Below are positions 19,993 through 29,339 of a stretch of DNA of 64,000 nucleotides, piece by piece. This stretch comes from Alishewanella longhuensis (GTDB lineage Bacteria > Pseudomonadota > Gammaproteobacteria > Enterobacterales > Alteromonadaceae). Within the stretch, counting starts at the first letter, position 1, and each line of letters begins with the position of its first letter. The notes beneath the pieces were generated by a model. It had not been told where the DNA came from, made no database searches, and saw only the letters and a list, made by a program, of their open reading frames with translations. The stretch is taken from assembly GCF_014653435.1 (NCBI RefSeq), contig NZ_BNAO01000003.1, positions 331,808 to 395,807 on the forward strand, in the 5' to 3' direction. The translations under genes were made by a program, and so were the position numbers.

Positions 19993-20992
19993 GCTTACTC
20001 CGTAACTCATCTTTTAACTGCACATAACGTAAGTACGCGGTCATAGCATGCTGAGTATAATCAATTCGGGTACCTTTACCCTCAATGAATGCCCCGGCAA
20101 GCATACCTTTAGTCTGTTGATGTTTTTTAAGCTCTAGTAATAAAAAATGGCAAAAATCCCGAACCTCTAAAAAATGCTCTTCTTGACGATACACGGCATC
20201 ACGGCCCAGCATCCCCAAATAAGCAACTAACGCCTCGGCCCGACACGCTAAGGGCGTACTGCGCTCTAAATAATAAGGGTTAGCCACAATTTCATCAAAA
20301 ATTAATCGGGCATAGTCTTTTAAAAAGCCCCTTGCCGCAACATCGTCGGCGGGTAAATGCTTATCTACCAACTCAATCGCTTGCAGCAACCAGTGGTCTT
20401 GTAACACCGAGTCTTTATCACGTTGCAATTTTAATTGCACTATAAGCTTATACGCTCGCTCAATATCGCCCACTGTGGCATAAGCCAGTGCAGCCTCACC
20501 AGGATAATACTCTGACACAAAATCAGACACATAGCCGGTTTGCGGATTAAACTTAGAAAACCGAATAGCCCCAGTATCTTTGTCATTAAAACAGCCTAAG
20601 CCAGCAGTTAACCCCGTTATCGCTTCAGTTTGCACGGGCTTAACTAACGAATAAGCCAAAAGTGCCAGGGCATTGCCGCCCAGTTTCGCTTCACCTTTAT
20701 CAAGAATAAGTAAAACCGGTGTTTTTTCTTCACCAAAAACACAACGCACTATTCTTTCTCTGGCATATTCACAGGCAGCTACTACACTTTTAGATGAAGC
20801 CTTTTTACCCAAAAACTGCTCGTAAAGCGCTAAAGACCAAATGGCACCACAATGCCGCAGCATATTGTATTTACCCGGTATTGGCGCGCCTGTTAGATCT
20901 CGGCGATACACAAATTTACCTTTAGGCAAAACTTGCTTATACATAAACTTTGCTGAAGCATGAACAATAGCTAAACATTGCGCTCTTTGCAT
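19979..20992 (-). CDS. Uncharacterised helical-barrel-like protein of the yjb operon
   Basis: The 337-residue protein has no signal peptide. The N-terminal region reads KGKFVYRRDL and then YNMLRHCGAIWSLALYEQ, followed by repeated helix pairs with GGNALALLAY and YYPGEAALAYA. This pattern resembles alpha/alpha-toroid carbohydrate-active proteins (uronyl epimerase or glycosidase-like folds), but I cannot name the family. It starts 4 bp after yjbH and overlaps the following small membrane-protein gene. Its position suggests a role in processing or sensing of the polymer that YjbFGH handle. Cytoplasmic location is inferred from the missing signal. The specific activity is unknown. Confidence 0.7.
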   Translation of the reverse strand: MQRAQCLAIVHASAKFMYKQVLPKGKFVYRRDLTGAPIPGKYNMLRHCGAIWSLALYEQFLGKKASSKSVVAACEYARERIVRCVFGEEKTPVLLILDKGEAKLGGNALALLAYSLVKPVQTEAITGLTAGLGCFNDKDTGAIRFSKFNPQTGYVSDFVSEYYPGEAALAYATVGDIERAYKLIVQLKLQRDKDSVLQDHWLLQAIELVDKHLPADDVAARGFLKDYARLIFDEIVANPYYLERSTPLACRAEALVAYLGMLGRDAVYRQEEHFLEVRDFCHFLLLELKKHQQTKGMLAGAFIEGKGTRIDYTQHAMTAYLRYVQLKDELRSKHVVL

Positions 20993-20996
20993 AGTG

Positions 20997-23093
20997 CTAC
21001 CTAAAATTAACCGATTGACGCTCTTGCGTTAAACCGTAAAGTTTAACCGGGCGCTGTAGCATCTGCCCACCATCACGCGCAATAGGTACCCAAGGAATAG
21101 CACCTTGGCCCCGGGTAGATTTAAACGACATTAAATCAAACGGAATAGACAAGTAAAACCCTTTGGTAAAACTGCCCTCGCCGTATTCGGCAGAGGTGGC
21201 GTCGGTAATGGCAGCAAAGGCACCAACCACAATACCACTATTAAAACGCTTACCTACATCTATGTTCACACCCACATCTTTAGCTAAGAAACGCCCAGCA
21301 CTGACCGACACCAAACTATTGTTTAAAAAGCTAGGTTGCCAGTAAAGGGTTGCAAAACCGGTTAACACAGAATAATCAAACAGCTTATACTCACTGGCAA
21401 AATCACGTTGCCGCACATAGTTAAGATCAAAACCCACTGCAAAACGTGAATCTATAGGTCGATATAACACTTCAGCGCCAACACCAGCAAACATTGCCTC
21501 TAAATAGCCACCATAAACCTGGCCAAAAACGTTCTCTGTTAAGTTGTCACGGCCAGTTGCAAAGAGCTTATCTAAGGTCACTCTGCTACGCGTTGCATAC
21601 TCACGCGAAAAGGTTCTCACGCGTGGCAGGGTAGAGTCTTGAGAATCGACCTTAAAATTAAATTTATCAAAGTTCTCCAGCACCGTTGCCTTTAACGCGC
21701 CGCCCACTAGCCAATTGTCATTAAAACTGTAAGACGCGCCAGGCAACAAACCGCCCTGGTACATAAAAAAGGCTTCTGGATTACCCAGCATTTGGATCCA
21801 AAAGGTTTCTAACGAAAAGCTTAAACCACGATTCTGGTTAACAAACTGCCAGTTAACCTCATCCAATTGCGGGTTTTGCCGCACATAGGTACTTTTTAAA
21901 TCATATTCCAATCTGTCGTAACGTGCCTGAGCTCTAAATTCGGCGGCATCAACTACCGTCTCTACCATCGGCATGGCCGCTTGCTCAACAATAATCCGAT
22001 ACCGTTTAACATTGTGCGGTGCTACATTGGCTAATACCCGGCTAATTCGCTCTATAGACACATCATCATCTCTAAAAGCAACCTGCTCACCCTGAATAAT
22101 TAATTCATCGTCAGTTAATTGCACCCTGGTGGTAACAAAACCGGCATTAAAATAGAGATCGTTGCGCATCTTAGTGCGAGTGAACTCTTTTCTGGGTAAA
22201 CCCCGAGCTTTTACTTGCTGTGGCGGCGGATCAAACTTCACCTGGCTAAGCGTCTGGAAATCTAACTTATAACTTGCAGAAAATGCCAAGGTATTACCAC
22301 GTTGATAACTTAGCTGTAAATCGAATGGGGCATGGCGATATACCAAGCCAAAGTTAAAAGCGCTGTCTTGTACTATAGTGCCAGCACGCTCGCGGCTGTA
22401 GTCGTTACCTTCATATTCCAACTTTATACTCAGTGGCTGCCACGGCGTTTGATACTCAATACCGCCAAATAAGGCGGCGGGGCCGGTAAAGAAGTTTTGG
22501 TAATCAATCATACCACCCTGGCCACGGAAGGCACTACTGCGCCGACAAAACCTATCCGCTGCTTCACAAAAAGGATTGGCAATATTACCTGAGCGGCCCA
22601 AACTACCAAAACCCATCCCAAGGTGCACATCGACAGGCCCAAAGCGTTTACTAGCCGCAATAAACTCGCTTTCGAAAAACCCAGTCCCCCCGAAATCTAG
22701 AAAACCTAAGCTAACTTCTGGTAACCAATACGATTCTTGCCACAAGCGTAACTTAACGTCGATGCCTTTATCTTTTAAAGATTGATCACCACTAAAACCC
22801 GGAAACTGGCTAAACAAGCGGGTACGCACATCGGTATAACGTACCGTAGTTTCTAACCATGGAAACAGCTGTACACTGGCACTCCAAAAACGATACTGAT
22901 CATTGTCGGCATAATTTACTGCAAAAGCGCCTTCGCTGCCCATACGGGCGGTAGGTGTTTGAATTAAACCTACGCCACCACGATTAGCTTGCGATAAATT
23001 AAAGCTTGCAACTTCCGTATCTGCTGCCTGCAAAGCACCACTAACCAAAGCCCAGGCTACTGCCAGAGTAACAATTTTAACATTTGACTTCAT
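20997..23093 (-). CDS. yjbH: YjbH/GfcD family outer-membrane exopolysaccharide protein
   Basis: The 698-residue protein has a Sec signal peptide (cleavage near SGALQAADTE). The mature part is beta-strand-rich with many aromatic-ended segments. The N-terminal GGVGLIQTPTARMGSEG and then WSASVQLFPWLETTVRYTD match the YjbH (PF06082) family. Length agrees with E. coli YjbH (about 700). In E. coli the yjbEFGH operon drives production of an uncharacterised exopolysaccharide, and the homologue GfcD belongs to group 4 capsule export. It overlaps the yjbG stop by 4 bp. An outer-membrane beta-barrel role in polymer secretion is family inference. Confidence 0.9.
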   Translation of the reverse strand: MKSNVKIVTLAVAWALVSGALQAADTEVASFNLSQANRGGVGLIQTPTARMGSEGAFAVNYADNDQYRFWSASVQLFPWLETTVRYTDVRTRLFSQFPGFSGDQSLKDKGIDVKLRLWQESYWLPEVSLGFLDFGGTGFFESEFIAASKRFGPVDVHLGMGFGSLGRSGNIANPFCEAADRFCRRSSAFRGQGGMIDYQNFFTGPAALFGGIEYQTPWQPLSIKLEYEGNDYSRERAGTIVQDSAFNFGLVYRHAPFDLQLSYQRGNTLAFSASYKLDFQTLSQVKFDPPPQQVKARGLPRKEFTRTKMRNDLYFNAGFVTTRVQLTDDELIIQGEQVAFRDDDVSIERISRVLANVAPHNVKRYRIIVEQAAMPMVETVVDAAEFRAQARYDRLEYDLKSTYVRQNPQLDEVNWQFVNQNRGLSFSLETFWIQMLGNPEAFFMYQGGLLPGASYSFNDNWLVGGALKATVLENFDKFNFKVDSQDSTLPRVRTFSREYATRSRVTLDKLFATGRDNLTENVFGQVYGGYLEAMFAGVGAEVLYRPIDSRFAVGFDLNYVRQRDFASEYKLFDYSVLTGFATLYWQPSFLNNSLVSVSAGRFLAKDVGVNIDVGKRFNSGIVVGAFAAITDATSAEYGEGSFTKGFYLSIPFDLMSFKSTRGQGAIPWVPIARDGGQMLQRPVKLYGLTQERQSVNFR

Positions 23094-23812
23094 AAAGGAA
23101 CCCGATTGGTGGCAAGCACAGCAATTTTATCGTTAAGTTGCCTATGTGCAGCAGGTAACACACTACGGCCAAAAGGCACAAATACCCACTCACCAGGATA
23201 AACTGCAGCATGCTGGTTATTCCAATAAGCAATGCCACGCTGCTCTGTACTGCCGTTTAAGCGGCCTAAAATAACAATGCTATTGTCGGCAACCGACGCC
23301 GCCATACCCTGGCGCCGATAAGCGTCGGCATCGGCCATTAACGGTTTCATACCCGGGTTTAATACCGCGCCAAAAACGTGCACAGCATGGGCTCTTTTGG
23401 GCACATGCAACCAAAACTCACCCTCGGTAAGTCTTGGATTAGCAAAACGCGCACGCCGGGCCTGATCAAAATCGATATTAATATTAACCCGCTTGGCCAA
23501 GCGCCATTGCTTTATCTCGGTATGCAATACGCTAGCGGTGCGGCTTAATACGGTGTTTCTACTTTGCATTAATCGGGCTAGGCCATTCAGCACTTCTACG
23601 CGATCTTGCTCTAAACTGGCGTCCGCCCGGTAGAGTGCAGCAGCTGGCCAATAGTAGTCGGCAGAGGCGGGTAATTCAGCTAACAGCGTAGCCAAACGGG
23701 GTGGTGTTTGATACTCCAGAACCTGGCCATTAAGTGTAACGCGCGTGTTGGCCAAAGCGCTGCCCGACACAAGCACTAACGCCGTTAAAAGTGAGGTAAT
23801 TAAAGGTTTCAT
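23090..23812 (-). CDS. yjbG: YjbG/GfcC family periplasmic capsule protein
   Basis: The 240-residue protein has a cleavable signal (SGSALANTRV). The GfcC (PF06251) pattern is visible: early LNGQVLEYQ and PPRLATLLAEL, then a ubiquitin-like region with VHVFGAVLNPG and a terminal PGEWVFVPFG. Families of this type carry SLBB/beta-grasp-like folds similar to Wza domains and act in the periplasm with YjbF and YjbH. The start overlaps the yjbF stop by one base. Confidence 0.88.
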   Translation of the reverse strand: MKPLITSLLTALVLVSGSALANTRVTLNGQVLEYQTPPRLATLLAELPASADYYWPAAALYRADASLEQDRVEVLNGLARLMQSRNTVLSRTASVLHTEIKQWRLAKRVNINIDFDQARRARFANPRLTEGEFWLHVPKRAHAVHVFGAVLNPGMKPLMADADAYRRQGMAASVADNSIVILGRLNGSTEQRGIAYWNNQHAAVYPGEWVFVPFGRSVLPAAHRQLNDKIAVLATNRVPL

Positions 23813-24459
23813 TACGAAGGCAACCTATTAATGCGGCTTAAAAAGGTAACATCGACAAATTGCAGTGCAGTGGGCACATGTTGCAAGGTGCGAATTAATT
23901 GGCCAGATGCCGCATCAAACCAATAATGATTAATCACGCTTTTGCCATTGTGCAAATACGTAACCTGCTCGGTAAAATGTAAGGTAGCAATTTGCCGCGA
24001 CAATACGCTAATAGTCGCAGGCCCCATCGCATAAAAATGGTTACTGGCCTGTAAATTTACGCCAGTTGTAACATCTTGTACAAATTGCCAGTTAGCGCCG
24101 TCAAGCGCGTTTAACGGCAAGGCTAAGGGATCTGGTTGTGTCGCCTTAGTAAATAACACATTGTCTTTTAAGCCAGTCGTTCTTACCAACCGCCCTTGCT
24201 CAAAAATAAAAAAACTATTGTCTGCACTTATAAATTTATGCTGACCATTTTCTATAAAAGCAAGCGCTAATACCAAGCTTGCATGTTCTTCAGTAACTAC
24301 CTCAATTAAGTCGAACTGGCTCTGTGCTATTTGCTGCCAAGTTAATACTTTTGGCTCGTCGTTATTAAAGAGGATCCGAAAGTTTTCTTTATACACGTAA
24401 TAAGTGTTGCCACAGGCACTTAGCAAAATGCATAGCAAACAATATACAACAAGCTTCAT
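23812..24459 (-). CDS. yjbF: YjbF/GfcB family lipoprotein
   Basis: The 215-residue protein starts with a short lipoprotein signal (ILLSACGN; Cys16). The mature part matches GfcB/YjbF (PF11102): an N-terminal segment with VLTWQQIAQSQFDLIEV, then a beta-rich body ending in TLQHVPTALQF and VTFLSRI. It is likely anchored to the outer membrane. It is separated from the upstream poly-Asp gene by a strong terminator, so it is transcribed either by read-through or from its own promoter in the 24460-24520 stretch. Confidence 0.87.
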   Translation of the reverse strand: MKLVVYCLLCILLSACGNTYYVYKENFRILFNNDEPKVLTWQQIAQSQFDLIEVVTEEHASLVLALAFIENGQHKFISADNSFFIFEQGRLVRTTGLKDNVLFTKATQPDPLALPLNALDGANWQFVQDVTTGVNLQASNHFYAMGPATISVLSRQIATLHFTEQVTYLHNGKSVINHYWFDAASGQLIRTLQHVPTALQFVDVTFLSRINRLPS

Positions 24460-24523
24460 TAATACCGCATCCAGCTAAAAAGTGAAAACGATGCGAAGCA
24501 TACTACGGCTACCGCTAAAAAAA

Positions 24524-24543
24524 AAGCCGCCCAAAGGCGGCTT
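24524..24543 (-). terminator. Terminator between poly-Asp gene and yjbF
   Basis: The 8-bp stem AAGCCGCC (24524-24531) pairs with GGCGGCTT (24536-24543), loop CAAA. On the minus strand it is followed by a run of nine T residues. It lies 25 bp past the poly-Asp stop codon and would make that small transcript more abundant than the yjbFGH message. Confidence 0.9.
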
Positions 24544-24568
24544 AGTGCTTAAAATACTTTAAAACGTC

Positions 24569-25036
<468 letters not shown>

Positions 25037-25124
25037 ATCAATCCCTCAATGCCAAAATAAACAATCTCGTAAAGGGTATACCATCACGACTAATTACTCA
25101 ACAGAAACTTTGTAGAGCCTTACC

Positions 25125-25679
25125 TTAACGCTTAACAACATCGCCTTGGCCTTTACCACCTAAGGTTCTAAAAATATATATAAAATATTCAGGCAAACCA
25201 AACTTAGCTAACATTTTTTGATCCGTCTCAGCCAGCAGCACCGGCGTAGACATATCAATATTTTGGGTTTGTGCTAAGCCGGTAATCCCTGGTCGGGCCT
25301 GAAAAACCTGGCGTTTCTCTCGCTCGGCAATCAACTCTTCCTGATTAAACAAACAAGGACGAGGCCCAACTAAGCTCATTTCACCCTTTAACACGTTCCA
25401 CAATTGTGGCAATTCATCGAGTTTAGTGCGCCGCAAAAAATTCCCCATAGGCGTAATGGCACTGGCTGCCGCTAAATGGCTAGCCACACTGGCCGTATCG
25501 GGTTTCATTGTTCTAAATTTTACCAGCGTAAAGGGTTTTTTATTACGCCCTACTCTAACCTGTCTAAAAATTGGCGAGCCAGTATCAAAAAAACCAAACA
25601 ATGTAATTAACAACAGCACCGGCAAGCCAACTAATAAACCGGTAATTGCAAAAATAATATCTAACAGCCTAATCAACAT
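25125..25679 (-). CDS. Initiating sugar-phosphate transferase (PglC-like)
   Basis: The product has 184 residues from ATG 25679; a GTG two codons upstream overlaps the previous stop and is an alternative. It is a short bacterial sugar transferase (PF02397), a monotopic phosphoglycosyl transferase. It has an N-terminal re-entrant hydrophobic helix (5-30), VKFRTM, the catalytic-type KLDELPQLWNVLKGEMSLVGPRP region (split: LDELPQL and GEMSLVGPRP), and ARPGITGLAQ. It would load the first sugar-1-phosphate onto undecaprenyl phosphate. The adjacent WbpV-like reductase suggests a QuiNAc- or FucNAc-type first sugar. Confidence 0.9.
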   Translation of the reverse strand: MLIRLLDIIFAITGLLVGLPVLLLITLFGFFDTGSPIFRQVRVGRNKKPFTLVKFRTMKPDTASVASHLAAASAITPMGNFLRRTKLDELPQLWNVLKGEMSLVGPRPCLFNQEELIAEREKRQVFQARPGITGLAQTQNIDMSTPVLLAETDQKMLAKFGLPEYFIYIFRTLGGKGQGDVVKR

Positions 25680-25685
25680 AGTCAC

Positions 25686-26609
25686 TTAGTCCTTAAAACA
25701 CTGGGCTATACCGTCGGCAACACTTAACGGCGGCTGCCAATTAAGCGTTGTTTTAGTATGATTAATATCCACTTGTAAATTACCGCAAAACTTTTGTATC
25801 AAGGCTTTTTTACCAAAACACCCAGCGACAAAAGTTAAACATGATACTGGAACTGGCAACAACCAAACAGCCTTACCCTTTGCTAATGCCATCAGTTTAA
25901 GCAACTCTGTGGTGGAAATATCGTGATCGTCACTAACCAAAAAAGTTTGGTTAGTGGCCTTAGGATGCGTTATACAAGTTGAAATTAAGTCTACCACATT
26001 AGCTAAGGCCACAAAGCTACGCTTATTGTTAACCTTACCAAAGGGTAAAGGAAGACCGCTACTTACAAGGTTGTTTAGTTTAGAAAAATTCCCCGGTGCG
26101 CCCGGGCCATAAACTAAGGGCGGCCTAATTATAACTAGTTCTAAGCCTGTCGCTTTTGCCAGTTGGGTTAAGCCAATTTCAGCTTGCAGTTTTGATACGG
26201 CATAAGGCTCTTCTGGAGCAGGCGTATCGTTAAATTTAAAAGGAACGCTATTAGATGCACCCAGCACACCTATAGAGCTAATAAAAATAAAACGTTTCAC
26301 ACCATAATCAACCGCTTTTTGAGCTAAAGCCAATGTGGCTTGGGTGTTTACCCTCTGAAAATCGGCTAACGCTGCTCCAACCCGGTGTGCCATGGCCGCA
26401 ATATGTATCACAACATCGGTGTTAGCTAACCAATCACACTCAGCAGGCAAATGGCCAATATCTTGTATAATAGGAACCTGAATAGCGTCGGTGCCAAAAT
26501 CCACGGCTTGACGCAAAGGTGCAACAACCTGATATTGCTCTGCTAAACATTGCACTAAAGCCTTACCAATAAAGCCCGAGGCGCCGGTAACTACAATTTT
26601 TTGTGACAT
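25686..26609 (-). CDS. NAD-dependent sugar reductase, WbpV/WreQ-like
   Basis: The 307-residue extended SDR has an N-terminal Rossmann motif VTGASGFIGKAL, the segment IHIAAMAHRVG, the catalytic SSIGVLG and YAVSKLQAE (YxxxK), and RPPLVYGPGAPGNF. This combination is typical of the WbpV/WreQ-type reductases that reduce 4-keto-6-deoxy-GlcNAc to QuiNAc. The gene overlaps its upstream glycosyltransferase by one base and directly precedes the initiating transferase. Together with the CapD/WbpM-like dehydratase at 16.6-18.6 kb it can complete a two-step route. UDP-hexose 4-epimerase activity is the alternative. Confidence 0.8.
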   Translation of the reverse strand: MSQKIVVTGASGFIGKALVQCLAEQYQVVAPLRQAVDFGTDAIQVPIIQDIGHLPAECDWLANTDVVIHIAAMAHRVGAALADFQRVNTQATLALAQKAVDYGVKRFIFISSIGVLGASNSVPFKFNDTPAPEEPYAVSKLQAEIGLTQLAKATGLELVIIRPPLVYGPGAPGNFSKLNNLVSSGLPLPFGKVNNKRSFVALANVVDLISTCITHPKATNQTFLVSDDHDISTTELLKLMALAKGKAVWLLPVPVSCLTFVAGCFGKKALIQKFCGNLQVDINHTKTTLNWQPPLSVADGIAQCFKD

Positions 26610-27394
26610 TACCTAATAAACACCCTGTTATAAAAAGCACTACACTTCTTTTTAAGAAAAACAATAGCAAGATAGCAGCAAAGATTGTACGACGCCGTAA
26701 ACCAGTTACAGCCAGCAACCTCTCTTAGCACTCGCCAATAAAATTTAAAGGCATCGATTTTACTAGCCGACAAGGAACCTGCTCTAATGCGATAAAACCC
26801 CAAATTAGTATTAATACCCCAAGCGAAGTCAAAGCGCTTAAGCAGCTCTAACCATAAGGCAAAATCTTGTCTCTTTCGTACCAGCGGCATGTAAATTTTA
26901 CCAAACGGCTCTGTGTCGTAAATAGCGGTTAAACAGCCAATATAATTATGCTTCAGTAATTGCGAAAAACGAATTTTTGCAGGTACTGCTAAAGGATCTA
27001 ACGCTTGGCCGTCTTCTGTCATGGTGGTATAGCCGGTAAAACTGAAGCCAAGCTTGTGTTGCTGCATAAAGGCAATTTGTTTTTCAAGCTTATCTGTTGT
27101 CCAAATATCATCCGCATCTAAAAAGGCCAGGTAACGCCCTTTTGCTGCGGCAATGGCTTTATTACGCGATCCGGCGCCGCCTAAATTCTGTTCGTTATTA
27201 AGTAATACAATGCGCTTATCGGTTAAATACGGCTGAATAACCGCAAGCGTATTATCGGTAGAGCAATCATTAACAATCAGTAGCTCCCATTGGGTAAAGC
27301 GCTGGGATAGCACACTTTCAATAGATTCAGCAATAAAGTCGGCTGTATTGTAAGCGGGCATAATTACCGAAACTACAGGGTTCGATGCCGTCAT
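26609..27394 (-). CDS. Family 2 glycosyltransferase
   Basis: The 261-residue GT-A protein has VSVIMPAYNTADFI at the start, INDCSTDNT, the FLDADDIW metal-binding DxD region (about 93-100), and RKRQDFALWLELL, a pattern shared with WcaA-like transferases. It adds a sugar to the lipid-linked repeat at the cytoplasmic face. The start overlaps the previous gene by 4 bp. Donor and acceptor are not predictable from sequence. Confidence 0.88.
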   Translation of the reverse strand: MTASNPVVSVIMPAYNTADFIAESIESVLSQRFTQWELLIVNDCSTDNTLAVIQPYLTDKRIVLLNNEQNLGGAGSRNKAIAAAKGRYLAFLDADDIWTTDKLEKQIAFMQQHKLGFSFTGYTTMTEDGQALDPLAVPAKIRFSQLLKHNYIGCLTAIYDTEPFGKIYMPLVRKRQDFALWLELLKRFDFAWGINTNLGFYRIRAGSLSASKIDAFKFYWRVLREVAGCNWFTASYNLCCYLAIVFLKKKCSAFYNRVFIR

Positions 27395-28254
27395 GTAAGC
27401 CTCCGCTTATTCATAACAGCTTTAATCCGTTTTAAGCGGGTATTAAGCAGCAAAGCCAAAGCCGCCCGCCAGTTCCCTTTATTTATTAAGCGAATACAGC
27501 GCAAAAAGCCCAAGCTTTCGCCAGCCATTTTAATGCGCATTAGCTCTAGCGATTTTTTATGTTGTGGCATTAACAAAGCCTGATGTTTCTCTAAAAACAG
27601 CACTAACGCCCTAAGCCGTTTTTCTGAAGAATGGCTAATCCGATTTTGTTCATGCCCGGTATGCCAAATATAAGTCGCTGCGGGGATTTTTAAGGCAGCA
27701 CCAAATTGGGCCACTAAACGCACCCAGGTATCATAGTCCTGCATGGCCGGAAAAGCAGGATCAAACCCCTGCACCGCTTTTAAACGGCTGGTAAGCGTAA
27801 ATACCTGATTGGTAAATTTATTATAATGTAGCAAGCTGTTTAAATCGTGCTCACCTGTGGTAGTGGCGCGCACTATACGGCCAGCACCGGTGTCTTCTAT
27901 CAGCGAGGCCGACACAAAGGCATAGGATGGCAAAAATGCATTATATAACTGCTGCAAATGATTGAGTGCAAATTCATCATCATCATCTAGGCCTGTAATA
28001 AAGGTTGCAGTTGCAGCCTGTATAGCGGCATTTCTGGCAGCACAGGCCCCTTGTGGCTGGGTATGCTGAATCACCTTAAGCTCTGGATAGCGTTTTTGCC
28101 AATCGGCCAGTACAGCTTGGGTATCGTCGGCAGAGGCATCATCCACCACTATCACTTCACTGGCCGGTAAGCTTTGATTAAACACAGAGGTTAAAGCACG
28201 CTGCAACATAACACTGCGGTTATGTGTAGGTATGTACACGCAAATAGTGGGCAC
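27391..28254 (-). CDS. Family 2 glycosyltransferase
   Basis: The 287-residue GT2 enzyme has CVYIPTHNRSVML, VVDDASADDT, ARNAAIQAA, and GLDDDDEF (DxD) near residue 92, with AMQDYDTWVRL later. It uses a GTG start that overlaps the stop of the upstream gene (TAGTG), so it is translationally coupled. It is predicted to extend the oligosaccharide repeat. A basic, Lys/Arg-rich C terminus may associate with the membrane. Confidence 0.88.
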   Translation of the reverse strand: MPTICVYIPTHNRSVMLQRALTSVFNQSLPASEVIVVDDASADDTQAVLADWQKRYPELKVIQHTQPQGACAARNAAIQAATATFITGLDDDDEFALNHLQQLYNAFLPSYAFVSASLIEDTGAGRIVRATTTGEHDLNSLLHYNKFTNQVFTLTSRLKAVQGFDPAFPAMQDYDTWVRLVAQFGAALKIPAATYIWHTGHEQNRISHSSEKRLRALVLFLEKHQALLMPQHKKSLELMRIKMAGESLGFLRCIRLINKGNWRAALALLLNTRLKRIKAVMNKRRLT

Positions 28255-29339
28255 TACTTATCTCCAATATAGCGTTGTAACACCGCATAAAAACGCGGCA
28301 AATTTTGATTTACATCGGCAAGCTTAGCAACCTTATCACGGTTCACTGCTTGCCACTCATTAGAAGAAGCCAAGGTTGTTACCGCCTGAGCCAATAAAGC
28401 AGCGAGTGCTGCTGGCTGATAGGTTGTTAGCCATAGTGCCGAGTTGGCCACTAACCATTCATGGTTGGCATCAATATCCGACACTACTGGCAATAACCCT
28501 ATATACATAGCCTCTAATAACGACAATGGCGTGCCATCACGCTCTGGCACCGACACAAAAATATCGGCCTGCGCCATCTGCTGCAACATGGTATCTTTAT
28601 CGGTATAGCCCATTACTGTTACACGACTTGCTGCTGTGGGATAACGGGCTAAGGTGGCATTAACACGGGCTATATCGGCGTTATCACCAGTGCCATACAA
28701 ATGTAATAAAGCCGGCGGTGCATCGGGTTGCTGCTGCCATAAGCAAAAAGCCGCCACGATTAACTCTATCCGATACAGTGCTTGCCAATTGCGGTTAGAC
28801 ACCACAATCAGCTCGGCTTTGTCGGTTGCTTTAGCTTTAATAGGCAAATCGTTAACGTTGACACCATATTGAAATACTTCAATTTTCTCTTCGGCCGCCC
28901 CCAAGGCAATAAGCTTTTGTTTTAAATGCTCAGCGGGGGCATTAATCCAACTATAACGCTGCAAGGCTTTTTTAATTAAAAAACGTTTTAACTTATTTTT
29001 ACTCTTAAAGGGTAAATTAACATCGCTGCCCCACACATTAAGCACCAAGTTACGCTTGGGTAACAGTAAGCTGAGTAACCCATAGGAGCTTAAATAATGA
29101 AAATTGGTTACCACAGGACGATGCCACCACCAAAGCAGCCAAAAGACAGGGGCAAATAGAAAAAAATCTAGCCGCGTACCGGTAATGCTAAACACTTTTT
29201 TCTGCATAGCTTCAGGCAGCGGTTTACCACCTTCATGTACTGTTAACACCGTTACGTTTGCAGTAGTGGTAAAGTGTTTAAACCACACTTGAATATGTTG
29301 GCTAAGTAATGGGCCAACTACAAATAAATTCTGACTCAT
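28254..29339 (-). CDS. Family 4-like glycosyltransferase
   Basis: The 361-residue GT-B protein has an N-terminal half with hydrophobic and aromatic segments (FLFAPVFWLLWWWHRP) and VLNVWGSDVNLPF. The C-terminal half has VVSNRNW, VMGYTDKDTML, and the donor-binding SVPERDGTPLSLLEAM with the E-x7-E arrangement. It overlaps the polymerase gene by 4 bp. It is a retaining transferase by family; the sugar is unknown. Confidence 0.85.
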   Translation of the reverse strand: MSQNLFVVGPLLSQHIQVWFKHFTTTANVTVLTVHEGGKPLPEAMQKKVFSITGTRLDFFLFAPVFWLLWWWHRPVVTNFHYLSSYGLLSLLLPKRNLVLNVWGSDVNLPFKSKNKLKRFLIKKALQRYSWINAPAEHLKQKLIALGAAEEKIEVFQYGVNVNDLPIKAKATDKAELIVVSNRNWQALYRIELIVAAFCLWQQQPDAPPALLHLYGTGDNADIARVNATLARYPTAASRVTVMGYTDKDTMLQQMAQADIFVSVPERDGTPLSLLEAMYIGLLPVVSDIDANHEWLVANSALWLTTYQPAALAALLAQAVTTLASSNEWQAVNRDKVAKLADVNQNLPRFYAVLQRYIGDK

